Shown: positions 1-9,605 of the stretch, piece by piece
Layout: each line of letters begins with the position of its first letter
Position numbering within the stretch: position 1 is the stretch's first letter
Source: an uncultured Bacteroidota bacterium
GTDB taxonomy: Bacteria > Bacteroidota > Bacteroidia > B-17B0 > Aurantibacillaceae
DNA: 64,000 bases
Assembly (NCBI GenBank): GCA_903834765.1
Contig: CAILKE010000056.1
Location: 27,145-91,144, forward strand
Direction: 5' to 3'
Notes under the pieces: model-generated
Told to the model about the DNA's origin: nothing
What the model saw: only the letters and a program-made list of their open reading frames with translations
The model's database searches: none
Position numbers and translations under genes: made by a program

Positions 1-243
1 ATAGCCTGTATTTGTACCAGTATAGATTGCAGCTTCTTTTAATTCTTGGTATCTAACAGTGTCATTACAAACTCCTGATGTTAACGCAACCTTAAATGCT
101 GCATTATTAGTTGCTAATTTTGTTATCTGATTACTAATTTTTCTTTTAGCTAAATTTACATTTGCTGGATGAATAGTTTCTTGGGAAACTATATTCCCAA
201 CAGCTATGAATAAAGTACAAATAGAAAGTAAGATTTTTTTCAT
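1..243 (-). CDS. Exported protein, N-terminal part (truncated by window edge)
   Basis: An open frame of 81 codons starts at an ATG at 243 and runs off the left edge without a stop. The first 21 residues are a classical signal peptide: KK, then a hydrophobic stretch ILLSICTLFIAVGNIV, then S-Q. The visible mature part is Ala/Asn/Lys-rich with one Cys and shows no motif I recognise. A (CA)n tract lies directly before the ATG, and a perfect TATATTTG -7 element sits about 30 bases upstream, which supports this start. It is probably a periplasmic or secreted protein; function cannot be assigned from this fragment. Confidence 0.7.
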   Translation of the reverse strand, partial: MKKILLSICTLFIAVGNIVSQETIHPANVNLAKRKISNQITKLATNNAAFKVALTSGVCNDTVRYQELKEAAIYTGTNTGY

Positions 244-549
244 GTGTGTGTGTTTTTAAAATTGTTAAGCGACAAATATAATAATACTTTTTAATTAAAA
301 AATGATTAAAAACTAAAATTTTAGTGAGTCTATTCTAATATGAGAGCAAAAAAATAATGTTTTTTTATAGTTTAATTATATGATTTTATGATATCCAAAT
401 AATATTAAAAAACTTATACTACTTTTTATTAAAACAATAGAATTATACCTCTATAAACAATCATATTTTAACAATATTAAAAATATGCGGTTCATTTTTA
501 TGTAAATTCTTGTTAATTAGCATCATTATACTAAATATTTTAGATAAAT
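244..549. other. AT-rich divergent intergenic region
   Basis: About 300 bases with no credible gene lie between two divergently transcribed envelope genes. It is extremely A/T-rich, with the -7 element of the leftward gene near 273. On the plus strand an imperfect TATTTTAG at 536-543 follows a TTG about 24 bases earlier, a weak promoter candidate for the giant rightward gene. I see no RNA gene or conserved hairpin in it. Confidence 0.5.
273..280 (-). promoter_or_regulatory. Bacteroidota -7 promoter element (TATATTTG) for the exported protein
   Basis: On the minus strand TATATTTG matches the Bacteroidota -7 consensus TAnnTTTG perfectly. No TTG was found 19-21 bases upstream, so only half of the promoter is supported. 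The predicted 5' leader is about 25 bases. Confidence 0.4.
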
Positions 550-3500
550 TTGAGTTTGAATCTGAAGCCTATTAGACATATCTTCCGTATAAGTGGCATG
601 CGAATTTGCGGCATTATCTTTTTTTTAGCAATAGCCTATTGCTCAGTTGGTTATGCTCAAGTCAAAAATGAAGACGATTTAAAAAAACAAGCTGAAAAAT
701 ATTTTGAAGATGAAGATTATAATTTAGCATATAAATTATACGCCCAATTAGTTTCTAATTATCCCAAAGATCCTGAATTCAATTACCGTCTCGGAGTTTG
801 TATGCTTTATACAGAACCTGATAAAAAGAAACCTTTCTCATATTTAAAAATAGCCATAAACAATCCAAAAGATGCTCCAAAAGATGCCAAATTTTATTTA
901 GCAAAAACATACCATATGAATTACAAATTTGATGAGGCGCTCAAATTGTATAACGAATACAAGCAAATTGGAAGCTCATCATCTATCAAAAAATTACAAG
1001 TTGATAGAGAAATTGAAGCTTGTAAAAATGGGAAACGACTATTAGCTAATCTATCCGACTTGGTTGTTATCACTAAAAAACAATTGAATGAAGCAGACTA
1101 TTTTAGAAGTTACGACTTGCATGATGTAGGTGGCAAATTATTAGTAAAGCCTGACGAATTTAGATCATCAAGTGATAAAAAGAAAAAAGAAAAATCAGTA
1201 ATATACTTACCTCGCAATGGCGAACGTATTTATTATTCGAGTTATGGAGAAAATGGAGACAAAGGAAGAGATATATTTTATGTAAATAAACTCCCTAATG
1301 GTAGTTGGAGTAAGCCACAACCGATGCCTGGGCCAATAAACACAGAATACGATGAAGATTATCCATTTTTACATCCAAATGGGAAAACACTCTATTTCAG
1401 CTCTAAAGGCCACAACAGCATGGGGGGCTATGATGTTTTTAAAACAAGTTATAACGAAGAAACCCAAACGTGGGATAAACCTATTAATTTAGATTTTCCA
1501 ATAAACTCACCTGATGATGATATTCTTTTCGTAACAGATTCATTGGAAAAGACAGCCTATTTTAGTACAGGAAGATATAGTCCTTATGGAAAAATCGATG
1601 TGCTTAAAATTAACACAGAGCGCCGTCCAATGAACTTTGCTGTATTAAAAGGTACTGTTGTGAAAGAAGAAGTAACACAGAGTTTAAAATCAAAAATAAC
1701 AGTAAAAAATATTGCTAATGGGGAAATAGTTGGCGTTTATCAAGCGCAAGATAACGGAGATTATGGAATGGATTTACCGAATGGAGGTAAATTTATATTT
1801 ACAGTTGAAACGCCAGGAATAACAACACAATCGGAAGGAGTAACAATCCCAATAGCATATTCACTTAAACCATATAAGCAAGTTATTTCTTATGATAAAA
1901 AAATATTAAAAATCATCAATTATTTTGACGGTCAAATTAAAGATGACAATTATGCCATGATGATTGATTTAATTGAGAAAAAAGCTAAGTTAGAAGTAAA
2001 TGAAAATGAACCTTATAATAATAGTTTAAAAAATCCAACGAACACTCAAAACTCTGGAAATGATAACACAAATTTAAATGCTGTTAACACAGGAAACCCT
2101 ACTATTAACAGTGATGGTGGAGATAATTCCTCAAAAACGAATACTAATAAAAATATTACTAATGAGCAATTACTTGAAATGGCAAAAACAGATGCCAAGG
2201 AAGCAAGCGATGAGGCCATTAAATTAAAAAAAGAAGCAGAGGATGCTTTTGGATTAGCTACGCAAAAAACAGCTGAAGCTACCTCTAAACAAAAAGAAGC
2301 AGATGATATGCTTGCAAACGCTAATGCTATTAATAATGTTTCTGAAAAAAACGAAGCATTAAAAAAAGCAAATGACTTAAAAGAAGATGCTAAAATAGCA
2401 ACAGATGTTGCCAATACTGCTACTAATATGGCTAAGAAATTAGAAGTTGATGCTAATATACAACAGCAAGAGGCGAATTTAACAAATCAGTACATTAAAG
2501 AAATTGAGGCTGTAACAAAAAATAAAAACAATAAGGAGGCACTCGCAAAACTTGAACAAATACAAAAACAATTGGATGATATCTCTAAACAAAAAAAACA
2601 ATCGGATGAGCTTTACACTTCGTTGAAAGCTGAATTAGAACTTAAACTAAACGAATTAAAGAAATCAGAAAAGAAAAGTAATGATATTGCAACTGAAATA
2701 AATACTATTAATAATGAGGCAAAAGATTTAGAAAAAGATCTATCTAACGAAACAGATAATTCGGTAAAAGAAAATATAAAATCCCAAATCAAGGAATTAA
2801 ACAATGAAATAGAATTAAAAAATAAAGAACTAGCAATTAATAATCAAAAAAATGATAACCTCAAAAATGAAGTGGAGGGAGTTAACAAAGAAATTGAAAT
2901 CGCCGCCAAAATGTTAAATGAAAAAACGGATGGCCTAGTTGTAAATGATGATAATAATGACAAAACGGAAGGGGCTGTTAATTCAAATACATTAGAAACA
3001 AATACTAGTAATAATTTAAACTATGATGAAATTTATTCTAAATATAAAAACGATATAACTACTAATGCAATAAACAAAGAAGATATAGTTAAACAAAACG
3101 ATGCTATCACTAATTATAATACAGATATTACTAATTTAATTACAATTGATAAAAATGAAATTGTAAAGTCTAATGACGCATCGGAAAAGAAGAAATTAAA
3201 TGAAGAAATTAACAAACTAGAAAAACAAAAATCAGAAAATGCCAAACTGATTGCATTAAACAACTCTAAATTAAAAGAAATAGAATCTAAGCAAATAGCT
3301 AATAATACAACCAATACAGATAATAATACGAATAGTATAACTTATGAATCTATTGAAGCTAAATATAAAGACGAATTAAAAAATAATCCTACAACGAAAG
3401 AAGAAATATTAAAACAAAACGAGAATATTACTAGTTATACTAAGGAGGCTGTTGATTTAATCAATGCAGATAAGAATAAATTATCTTCATCCAAGAATTC

Positions 3501-6500
3501 TTCGGAAAAACAGAAACTAAAAGATGAAATTCAAAAATTAGAGAAACAAAAATCAGAGAATGATATTTTAATGGCTCTAAACAACACTAAAATAAATCAA
3601 TTAGAGAATAATACGGTAACCAGCAATTTAACTAATACAGCTTCTGTAAGCAATAATATCGCAAATAACAACAGTAATAATAATGAATCGGATAATACTA
3701 TTAAAAATGTATCTGCATTAAACACTGAATTAAATAATGAAAACGGCGTCAATAATAGTGCTTATATAAATGAATTAGAAAAATTAAAAAACAGTTTAAA
3801 TGAAAATTTAAAAACTGCAAACGATTTATTTAATTACAATAATTATAAAGAAAATTCATCTCTAACTTTAAAAGAAAGTGCTAGTCAAAAATACAATAAC
3901 GCAATAAAAAACGAATCTGATTTAACTTCATTGATTAATAAAACAGAATCTGATTTAAAATTCACAACGAGTGCAGATGTCTTATCAAATGAAGCTGATG
4001 CGTTAATTGAAAAAGCTTTTAAAGAGAGACAAGAATCATTAAAAAAAATAGGTTCTGAAAAGGAATCTCTATTAAATCAAGCCGTTGTAGATGAAAAATT
4101 AGCACTTGATAAAAAAATACAAGTAGCAGAAATTAATCAAAAAGATAATAATCAAAAATTCGAAAATAATGTCACAAATTTAGAAGAGCTAAAGAAACTA
4201 ACTGGAACTAAAGAGAGTAATGAAATTTCTCAAGCTTATATGCTAATTGATGAAGCTAATATTAACTTTAATCAAGCAAAAAAAATAAGACAAGAAGCAA
4301 ATGCTTATCCAAATGGATCTGCTAAACTTGGCGGATATAGCAATGCGGAAGAAAAAGAGAATGAAGCTTTATTAAAACAACAAAAAGCTCTGGATTTTTT
4401 GACCAAGTTTAATCCAAGTTACAAACTAAAAACGTTAAGCAAACCTGCTAATCCATCTGATGCATTAGCTGCTGTAAACAATGAATTATCAAAAACATCG
4501 CAAACTCAAGTAGATGCGTTCTTAGCCTTAAGCAAGGCTAATCAGAATGAATTAAAATTACAAGGAGAAAAATTGACGGCTAATCCTAATTTTAAAAATG
4601 CAACAAACAAAACTGCTCAAGAATTAAAAGCGAAGTCTGACAAACTTAAAAAAGAAGCGCTGGATATTATTGAAACTAAAACTTTAACATTAAATCCTAC
4701 AGAAAAAGCAACAACATTATTAGACGCTAACAAAAAAGAAATTGAGGCTATAAAATTATTAAATGAGGCGAATGATGCATTAAATAATAACAATGCAATA
4801 GCTAATATCAATGAGCCTTCGATAACTATAAACACAAACACAACAACAGCTATAGCAACTCAAACAAACGCTAATCAACCTGAGATTACTAATACCATTA
4901 ACAAAAACAAAGATGCTTCTAATACTAATAACACAGAGGTAGTATTAAATAATAAGAAGGATAATGCGACATCATCTAATTCTGTTGCAGCAAGCCAAAC
5001 AAAAATTAATAATCAGGCAGATAATAACTTGAACAATAATAAGACATATAACGCTACTTCATCAAATTCAGTTGTAACTAACCAAACGAACGAAAATAAT
5101 CAAGTCAATGATAACCTTAACAATGCTAAAACGGATAACGTTTCAAATTTAGCTGTAGCGAATAATAATCAAGCTAATGATAATGTTTCTAATAATGGCA
5201 TAGGTGATGAGGCCAAAAAATTAAAACAAAGTTTAAATAATACTAGCGAAAATAATTTAACTCAATTTAATGCTTATACAAACGAAGAAGCTATTTCAAT
5301 TAAAAATAATGCGCTAGAAAAAATTAACAAAGCACTTAGTGAAGATAAAAATCTAAGCTCAACAATAGATAATGTGGTGAAAGATGCTTCACAAAACCTA
5401 TCAGGAGGGACGCTCGATCAAAAATCGATTAATATACTTATATCTGATGCAGACAAATTAAATGATGACGCATTTAAGCTTCGCAAATCAGCGGCATCAA
5501 AAACAGGCGATGAAAAAGAGAAAGATTTAAATGATGTAAAAAATATAGAAACACAAGCTATTACTAAAAAAATAGAAGCAGCCAATAAGCAACAACAATT
5601 AAATACAGCAACGTTTAATGCTAATAAACAAAGCCTAGAAGAGCTTGCGTTAATGGCTAAAGGAAAAAATATTGCCGAATTAAACGCGATTGATATGCCT
5701 TTAAATGAAGCAGACTTATTTATCAAACAAGGAATTGATTTGAGAAATGAAGCAAATAATTATCCAAGTAATGCTGCAAAATTAGGTGGATATGGAAATG
5801 CAGAAGAAAAAGAGGCATTAGCTATTCAAAGACAGCAAGATTTATTAGCCATTTATAAAAAATATTTTTCAAATTACGTACCTAAGCAACCAAACATCAC
5901 TGTCGACAATCCTGAATCAGTTAATAAATTCAATGAAACACAAGCTAATTTCAATGCCAATACACAGCAGCATATAGATGGGTTAGTTTTACTTAGCGAA
6001 GCAAATAATAAAGAATATAAAAGTCGCTTTTTAAATTTATCGGTAAACCTTAATCCAACTCAAGCTGGATTAAAAACAAAAGCACAAGCTGCCTACAAAA
6101 AAAATCAAACTTTAATAACTCAAGCTAACCAAGAGACAAATTTGATTAGTAAGAAAAATATTTTAATTGAAGCAAATCAAAATGGGCAAGATGCTATTAA
6201 CTATTTAAATCAAATAAATGGAAATGCTCCAATCGCTTCTAATACAAATAACAATCAGGCAGCAAATAATAATAAGCAAAGCAATAACAACGCTAATGTT
6301 GAAACTAACAATCAAGTAGTCAACGATAATACAAACACGAATAATAATAACGTAGCAAACAACAATAAACAAAACAATAACAATACTAATGTTGAACCTA
6401 ACAATCAAATAACAAACAATAACAATCAGGGCAATAACAATGCAAATGTTACTAACAATAATTTAGCTGCAAACAACAATAAACAAGTCAATAACACTGA

Positions 6501-7770
6501 TGCAACTAATAATGTAATTACTAAAACTGTAAAACTAAATACTCAAGAATTATTGGTAAAAAATACAAATGCCTATAGCAACGAAAAGCCAATCCCGATT
6601 GATGAAAAAATACCAGATGGCCTTGTGTTTAAAGTTCAAATTGGTGCCTTTAAATCTCCGCTACCTAATAATACATTTAAGGGTTTAAGTCCTGTTATTG
6701 CTCAAACAACACCAAGTGGCTATATCCGCTATATGGCCGGTAATTTTCAGCAATACGAAAATGCGAATGCTGTGAAAAATGATTTGAAAAACTTAGGATA
6801 CAATGATGCCTTTGTTGTAGCGTATTATAACGGTATACGTATCAATTTAAGTGAAGCCTCTAGTAAGGCTAAAGAAGCTGGACAAAATATAGAACTCGCC
6901 ACAAGTAATAGTATCAGTGCTGGTTTAGCTAATAACGTAAATATTCCCAAAAACAATATCGCAACTAATACAACAACTATTAACAGCTCAAATAATGCAG
7001 AGCCTGTTGTTGTAACCAATGAATTAGAAAAATTAAACGGTTTATTATATACCGTTCAAATTGGCGTATATTCAAAACAAGTAACACGTTCACAGTTATT
7101 TAGTCTAAAACCAATTTACACAGAGCAATTGCCAAGTGGCTTGTACCGTTACACAGCGGGTATTTATAATCAAGCTGATAAAATAGTTGAAGATAAGCGC
7201 AAGGTAGTAGATTTAGGCGTTAAAGACGCTTTCATTTCAGCTTATTATAACGGCAAGCGCGTTCCATTTAATGATGGAAAAAAACTACAATTAGAAAATT
7301 CTAATCTAAAAATGGAAACACAAAATCCAATTATTTTTAATGGAACTGACAATACGCCAATCATTAACAACAACCCAAATACAAACACTAATATCCCTGT
7401 TGCCAATACTCCAACTAATAATGTTGTTGCTTTTACAAATGGCGTAACTACAGGGCCAACTCCTACCCCAGAAAATGGAGTTAAAGCGGATGATGCTGGT
7501 ATTTCTTATAAAGTTCAGGTAGGTGCATATCGTTATCAAGTACCTAATGATGTAGCGGCAAAATATCTTTCTATAAAAACATGGCCAGTAAATAATGTAA
7601 TTATTAACGGCTTGTACATTTATACTTTTGGTAATTTTAATGGCGTTTCTTTTGCTAAAAAATTAAGAGATGAGGCTGTATCCCTTGGTATTACAGATGC
7701 CTTTATTACAGTTTATAAAGATGGCAAAAAAATATATGGGGCAGAAGCCACTCAATATTTGAATAAATAA
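550..7770 (+). CDS. Giant PorE-like envelope protein: TPR, PD40 propeller, CRD, coiled coil, three SPOR domains
   Basis: A 2406-residue exported protein. After a signal peptide ending ...GYA-Q come TPR-like helices (about 40-160), PD40/WD40-like blades with YYSSYGENG and LYFSSKGHN motifs (about 215-355), and a carboxypeptidase-regulatory-like beta domain (about 364-424). A very long Lys/Glu/Asn-rich helical region with internal duplications follows, then Asn-rich linkers (about 1895-2000). Three SPOR-like domains begin near 2023, 2164 and 2317 with VQIGAF, VQIGVY and VQVGAY. TPR-PD40-CRD is the order known from PorE-type T9SS accessory proteins, but those end in OmpA; here SPOR repeats, known to bind denuded peptidoglycan, take that place. 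I infer an outer-membrane or periplasmic anchor or scaffold for secretion or gliding. The start at 550 is TTG; an ATG at 598 gives an equally good, shorter signal peptide and may be the true start. Confidence 0.85.
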   Translation: MSLNLKPIRHIFRISGMRICGIIFFLAIAYCSVGYAQVKNEDDLKKQAEKYFEDEDYNLAYKLYAQLVSNYPKDPEFNYRLGVCMLYTEPDKKKPFSYLKIAINNPKDAPKDAKFYLAKTYHMNYKFDEALKLYNEYKQIGSSSSIKKLQVDREIEACKNGKRLLANLSDLVVITKKQLNEADYFRSYDLHDVGGKLLVKPDEFRSSSDKKKKEKSVIYLPRNGERIYYSSYGENGDKGRDIFYVNKLPNGSWSKPQPMPGPINTEYDEDYPFLHPNGKTLYFSSKGHNSMGGYDVFKTSYNEETQTWDKPINLDFPINSPDDDILFVTDSLEKTAYFSTGRYSPYGKIDVLKINTERRPMNFAVLKGTVVKEEVTQSLKSKITVKNIANGEIVGVYQAQDNGDYGMDLPNGGKFIFTVETPGITTQSEGVTIPIAYSLKPYKQVISYDKKILKIINYFDGQIKDDNYAMMIDLIEKKAKLEVNENEPYNNSLKNPTNTQNSGNDNTNLNAVNTGNPTINSDGGDNSSKTNTNKNITNEQLLEMAKTDAKEASDEAIKLKKEAEDAFGLATQKTAEATSKQKEADDMLANANAINNVSEKNEALKKANDLKEDAKIATDVANTATNMAKKLEVDANIQQQEANLTNQYIKEIEAVTKNKNNKEALAKLEQIQKQLDDISKQKKQSDELYTSLKAELELKLNELKKSEKKSNDIATEINTINNEAKDLEKDLSNETDNSVKENIKSQIKELNNEIELKNKELAINNQKNDNLKNEVEGVNKEIEIAAKMLNEKTDGLVVNDDNNDKTEGAVNSNTLETNTSNNLNYDEIYSKYKNDITTNAINKEDIVKQNDAITNYNTDITNLITIDKNEIVKSNDASEKKKLNEEINKLEKQKSENAKLIALNNSKLKEIESKQIANNTTNTDNNTNSITYESIEAKYKDELKNNPTTKEEILKQNENITSYTKEAVDLINADKNKLSSSKNSSEKQKLKDEIQKLEKQKSENDILMALNNTKINQLENNTVTSNLTNTASVSNNIANNNSNNNESDNTIKNVSALNTELNNENGVNNSAYINELEKLKNSLNENLKTANDLFNYNNYKENSSLTLKESASQKYNNAIKNESDLTSLINKTESDLKFTTSADVLSNEADALIEKAFKERQESLKKIGSEKESLLNQAVVDEKLALDKKIQVAEINQKDNNQKFENNVTNLEELKKLTGTKESNEISQAYMLIDEANINFNQAKKIRQEANAYPNGSAKLGGYSNAEEKENEALLKQQKALDFLTKFNPSYKLKTLSKPANPSDALAAVNNELSKTSQTQVDAFLALSKANQNELKLQGEKLTANPNFKNATNKTAQELKAKSDKLKKEALDIIETKTLTLNPTEKATTLLDANKKEIEAIKLLNEANDALNNNNAIANINEPSITINTNTTTAIATQTNANQPEITNTINKNKDASNTNNTEVVLNNKKDNATSSNSVAASQTKINNQADNNLNNNKTYNATSSNSVVTNQTNENNQVNDNLNNAKTDNVSNLAVANNNQANDNVSNNGIGDEAKKLKQSLNNTSENNLTQFNAYTNEEAISIKNNALEKINKALSEDKNLSSTIDNVVKDASQNLSGGTLDQKSINILISDADKLNDDAFKLRKSAASKTGDEKEKDLNDVKNIETQAITKKIEAANKQQQLNTATFNANKQSLEELALMAKGKNIAELNAIDMPLNEADLFIKQGIDLRNEANNYPSNAAKLGGYGNAEEKEALAIQRQQDLLAIYKKYFSNYVPKQPNITVDNPESVNKFNETQANFNANTQQHIDGLVLLSEANNKEYKSRFLNLSVNLNPTQAGLKTKAQAAYKKNQTLITQANQETNLISKKNILIEANQNGQDAINYLNQINGNAPIASNTNNNQAANNNKQSNNNANVETNNQVVNDNTNTNNNNVANNNKQNNNNTNVEPNNQITNNNNQGNNNANVTNNNLAANNNKQVNNTDATNNVITKTVKLNTQELLVKNTNAYSNEKPIPIDEKIPDGLVFKVQIGAFKSPLPNNTFKGLSPVIAQTTPSGYIRYMAGNFQQYENANAVKNDLKNLGYNDAFVVAYYNGIRINLSEASSKAKEAGQNIELATSNSISAGLANNVNIPKNNIATNTTTINSSNNAEPVVVTNELEKLNGLLYTVQIGVYSKQVTRSQLFSLKPIYTEQLPSGLYRYTAGIYNQADKIVEDKRKVVDLGVKDAFISAYYNGKRVPFNDGKKLQLENSNLKMETQNPIIFNGTDNTPIINNNPNTNTNIPVANTPTNNVVAFTNGVTTGPTPTPENGVKADDAGISYKVQVGAYRYQVPNDVAAKYLSIKTWPVNNVIINGLYIYTFGNFNGVSFAKKLRDEAVSLGITDAFITVYKDGKKIYGAEATQYLNK
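3018..3606 (+). repeat. Tandem ~95-residue coiled-coil repeat inside the giant envelope protein
   Basis: Two adjacent segments encode clearly homologous helical units: about 3018-3300 (NYDEIYSKYK ... LEKQKSENAKLIALNNSK) and about 3339-3606 (TYESIEAKYK ... LEKQKSENDILMALNNTK). The match runs through the whole unit, so it is a tandem duplication within the gene and not chance low complexity. The boundary between units is an Asn/Thr-rich linker. Confidence 0.8.
3967..6216 (+). repeat. Pair of ~270-residue repeats inside the giant envelope protein
   Basis: The segments at about 3967-4785 and 5419-6216 encode homologous units with the shared landmarks REANAYPNGSAKLGGYSNAEEKE and REANNYPSNAAKLGGYGNAEEKE. 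Each is preceded by paired helices (EADALIEKAF / DADKLNDDAF) and followed by a helical tail with LNP motifs. They are separated by an Asn/Thr-rich stretch of about 210 residues. This duplication explains much of the protein's great length. Confidence 0.75.
6240..6510 (+). repeat. Asn-rich low-complexity coding repeat
   Basis: A run of near-repeats of AAC/AAT codons (AACAATAACAA-type) encodes an Asn-rich linker with recurring NNNKQ, NNNAN and NNNQ units just before the first SPOR domain. It is likely a flexible spacer. Such tracts are prone to slippage, so length may vary between strains. Confidence 0.7.
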
Positions 7771-7821
7771 ACTCATTGTTTTATTCTAATAATTCATTAC
7801 TTTTACTACTCTAAAATTATT

Positions 7822-8805
7822 ATGAAGACATTAGTAGAAGGATTTCCAAAACAATTACAAGAAGCTTTAGATATTGCTCATTCAGCAACTCTTACTTTAA
7901 AACATCACATTCAAAATGTTGTTGTTACAGGACTTGGAGGCTCTGGTATTGGTGGCACTATATTATCTGAACTTGTTCAAGCAGAATGTACTGTTCCAAT
8001 AATTGTAAATAAGGATTATTTTTTGCCAGAATTTGTAAATGCAAACACTTTAGTTATTATATCGTCATATAGCGGAAATACAGAAGAAACGATATCTGCT
8101 ATGAATCAAGCCATTAGTAAACAAGCGCAAATAGTTTGCGTGACAAGTGGCGGTAAAGCTCTTGAAATAGCTAAACAACATCAATACGATTCTATAATCA
8201 TTCCTGGCGGTCATCCCCCACGTTCTTGCATCGGTTACTCATTAGTACAATTATTTAAGATTATTCAATTTAACGGATTTGTTAAAACGGATTTACTAAA
8301 ACAAGTATCTGATAGTATTACGTTATTAAACAAAGAAAATACTCTTATCAAGCAAGAAGCCACAACAGTTGCTAAATCATTAGTTGGAAAGATTCCTGTC
8401 ATCTATTCTTTAGGATCTTGCGAAGGCGTTGCGGTAAGATTCAGACAACAAATTAATGAAAATAGTAAAATGCTTTGCTGGCATCACACATTTCCAGAAA
8501 TGAACCATAACGAATTAGTTGGTTGGACTGAAAGAAATGAAAATTTAGCAGTTGTAACTTTCAGAACAGCTTATGATTATGAAAGAACCATCAAACGTTA
8601 TGATATTTGTAAACCTTTATTTACTAAATACAGTGCATCTGTAACTGATATTACTGCAAAAGGAAATACTAAACTTGAACAGTTTATGTATTTAATTAAT
8701 TTGGGAGATTGGATATCTTGTTACATCGCTGATATTAAAAACATTGATGCTATTGAAGTAGATGTTATTACTAATTTGAAAAACGAATTAGCTAATCTAT
8801 CTTAA
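7822..8805 (+). CDS. Bifunctional phosphoglucose/phosphomannose isomerase (SIS domain)
   Basis: A 327-residue cytosolic SIS-fold sugar isomerase. The sugar-phosphate loop GLGGSGIGG lies near residue 38 and SSYSGNTEET near residue 77. The C-terminal half has FPEMNHNELVGW, which carries the catalytic His/Glu region of the bifunctional PGI/PMI family. The enzyme interconverts fructose 6-phosphate with glucose 6-phosphate or mannose 6-phosphate, and so would feed glycolysis and GDP-mannose or heptose sugars. Length fits the family. It lies 51 bases after the giant envelope gene and 11 bases before lipB, so the three may be cotranscribed. Confidence 0.9.
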   Translation: MKTLVEGFPKQLQEALDIAHSATLTLKHHIQNVVVTGLGGSGIGGTILSELVQAECTVPIIVNKDYFLPEFVNANTLVIISSYSGNTEETISAMNQAISKQAQIVCVTSGGKALEIAKQHQYDSIIIPGGHPPRSCIGYSLVQLFKIIQFNGFVKTDLLKQVSDSITLLNKENTLIKQEATTVAKSLVGKIPVIYSLGSCEGVAVRFRQQINENSKMLCWHHTFPEMNHNELVGWTERNENLAVVTFRTAYDYERTIKRYDICKPLFTKYSASVTDITAKGNTKLEQFMYLINLGDWISCYIADIKNIDAIEVDVITNLKNELANLS

Positions 8806-8816
8806 TTTATCAGCTT

Positions 8817-9524
8817 TTGAAAAACAATCAGGTTATATTTAAAGACCTTGGAATACTTGATTATAAAGCTTGTTGGGATTACCAAGAAACATTATTTAAC
8901 GAAACAGTAGCTTTAAAAATCGCTAATCGTTCGGCAGAACCCGAATCTCAAATCCTGACGAAAAATTATTTATTATTTGTAGAACATCCTCACGTTTTTA
9001 CCTTAGGGAAAAGTGGCGACACATCACACTTATTAATTAACGAGCATCAGCTCGAAGAAAAAGAAGCCACTTATTATAAAATTAATAGAGGGGGTGATAT
9101 TACCTATCACGGACCTGGACAATTAGTTGGTTATCCCATTTTAGATTTGGATCATTTTTTTACAGACATTCATAAATACCTGCGTTTATTGGAAGAGACC
9201 ATTATTTTAACCTTAGACGAATATGGCATAAAAGCTGGTCGTAGCAAAGGCGAAACAGGAGTGTGGCTAGATGAAGATAATCTTTTTAAAGCACGAAAGA
9301 TTTGTGCCATGGGTGTGCGTTGCAGTCGCTGGGTAACGATGCATGGCTGGGGCTTTAATGTTAATTCAAATTTAGATTATTTTAAAAACATTGTTCCATG
9401 TGGCATACAAGATAAAGCGGTTACTAGCCTTAACAAGGAATTAGGACAGGATGTAGATATGACTGAAATAAAAGAAAAATTAAAAAAACATTTCGCTACT
9501 CTGTTTGAATGTGAGTATTTATAG
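8817..9524 (+). CDS. lipB: Octanoyl-[ACP]:protein octanoyltransferase LipB
   Basis: A 235-residue lipoyl(octanoyl) transferase that moves octanoyl groups from ACP to the lipoyl domains of 2-oxoacid dehydrogenases. Family motifs are complete: HPHVFTLGKSG near the start, RGGDITYHGPGQLVGYPI, the lysine-bearing KICAMGVR, HGWGFNVN, and the active-site Cys in VPCGIQDKAVTS. The start is TTG at 8817, eleven bases after the isomerase stop; no in-frame ATG precedes the conserved core. A strong bidirectional terminator follows. Confidence 0.95.
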   Translation: MKNNQVIFKDLGILDYKACWDYQETLFNETVALKIANRSAEPESQILTKNYLLFVEHPHVFTLGKSGDTSHLLINEHQLEEKEATYYKINRGGDITYHGPGQLVGYPILDLDHFFTDIHKYLRLLEETIILTLDEYGIKAGRSKGETGVWLDEDNLFKARKICAMGVRCSRWVTMHGWGFNVNSNLDYFKNIVPCGIQDKAVTSLNKELGQDVDMTEIKEKLKKHFATLFECEYL

Positions 9525-9551
9525 CACATTACTTTAATGAATTTAAAATAC

Positions 9552-9590
9552 AAAAAAAAGGCTTGAATACAGATGTATTCAAGCCTTTTT
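9552..9590. terminator. Bidirectional intrinsic terminator between lipB and fumC
   Basis: A near-perfect hairpin: GGCTTGAATACA pairs with TGTATTCAAGCC, flanked by an A-run on the left and a T-run on the right. It can therefore end transcription from both converging genes. Confidence 0.9.
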
Positions 9591-9605
9591 AATTAATTGT
9601 AATAT

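Noticed and set aside
6240..6510. CRISPR-like or satellite repeat in the giant gene
   Set aside because: The repeats are irregular Asn codons in frame, with no constant repeat/spacer pattern.
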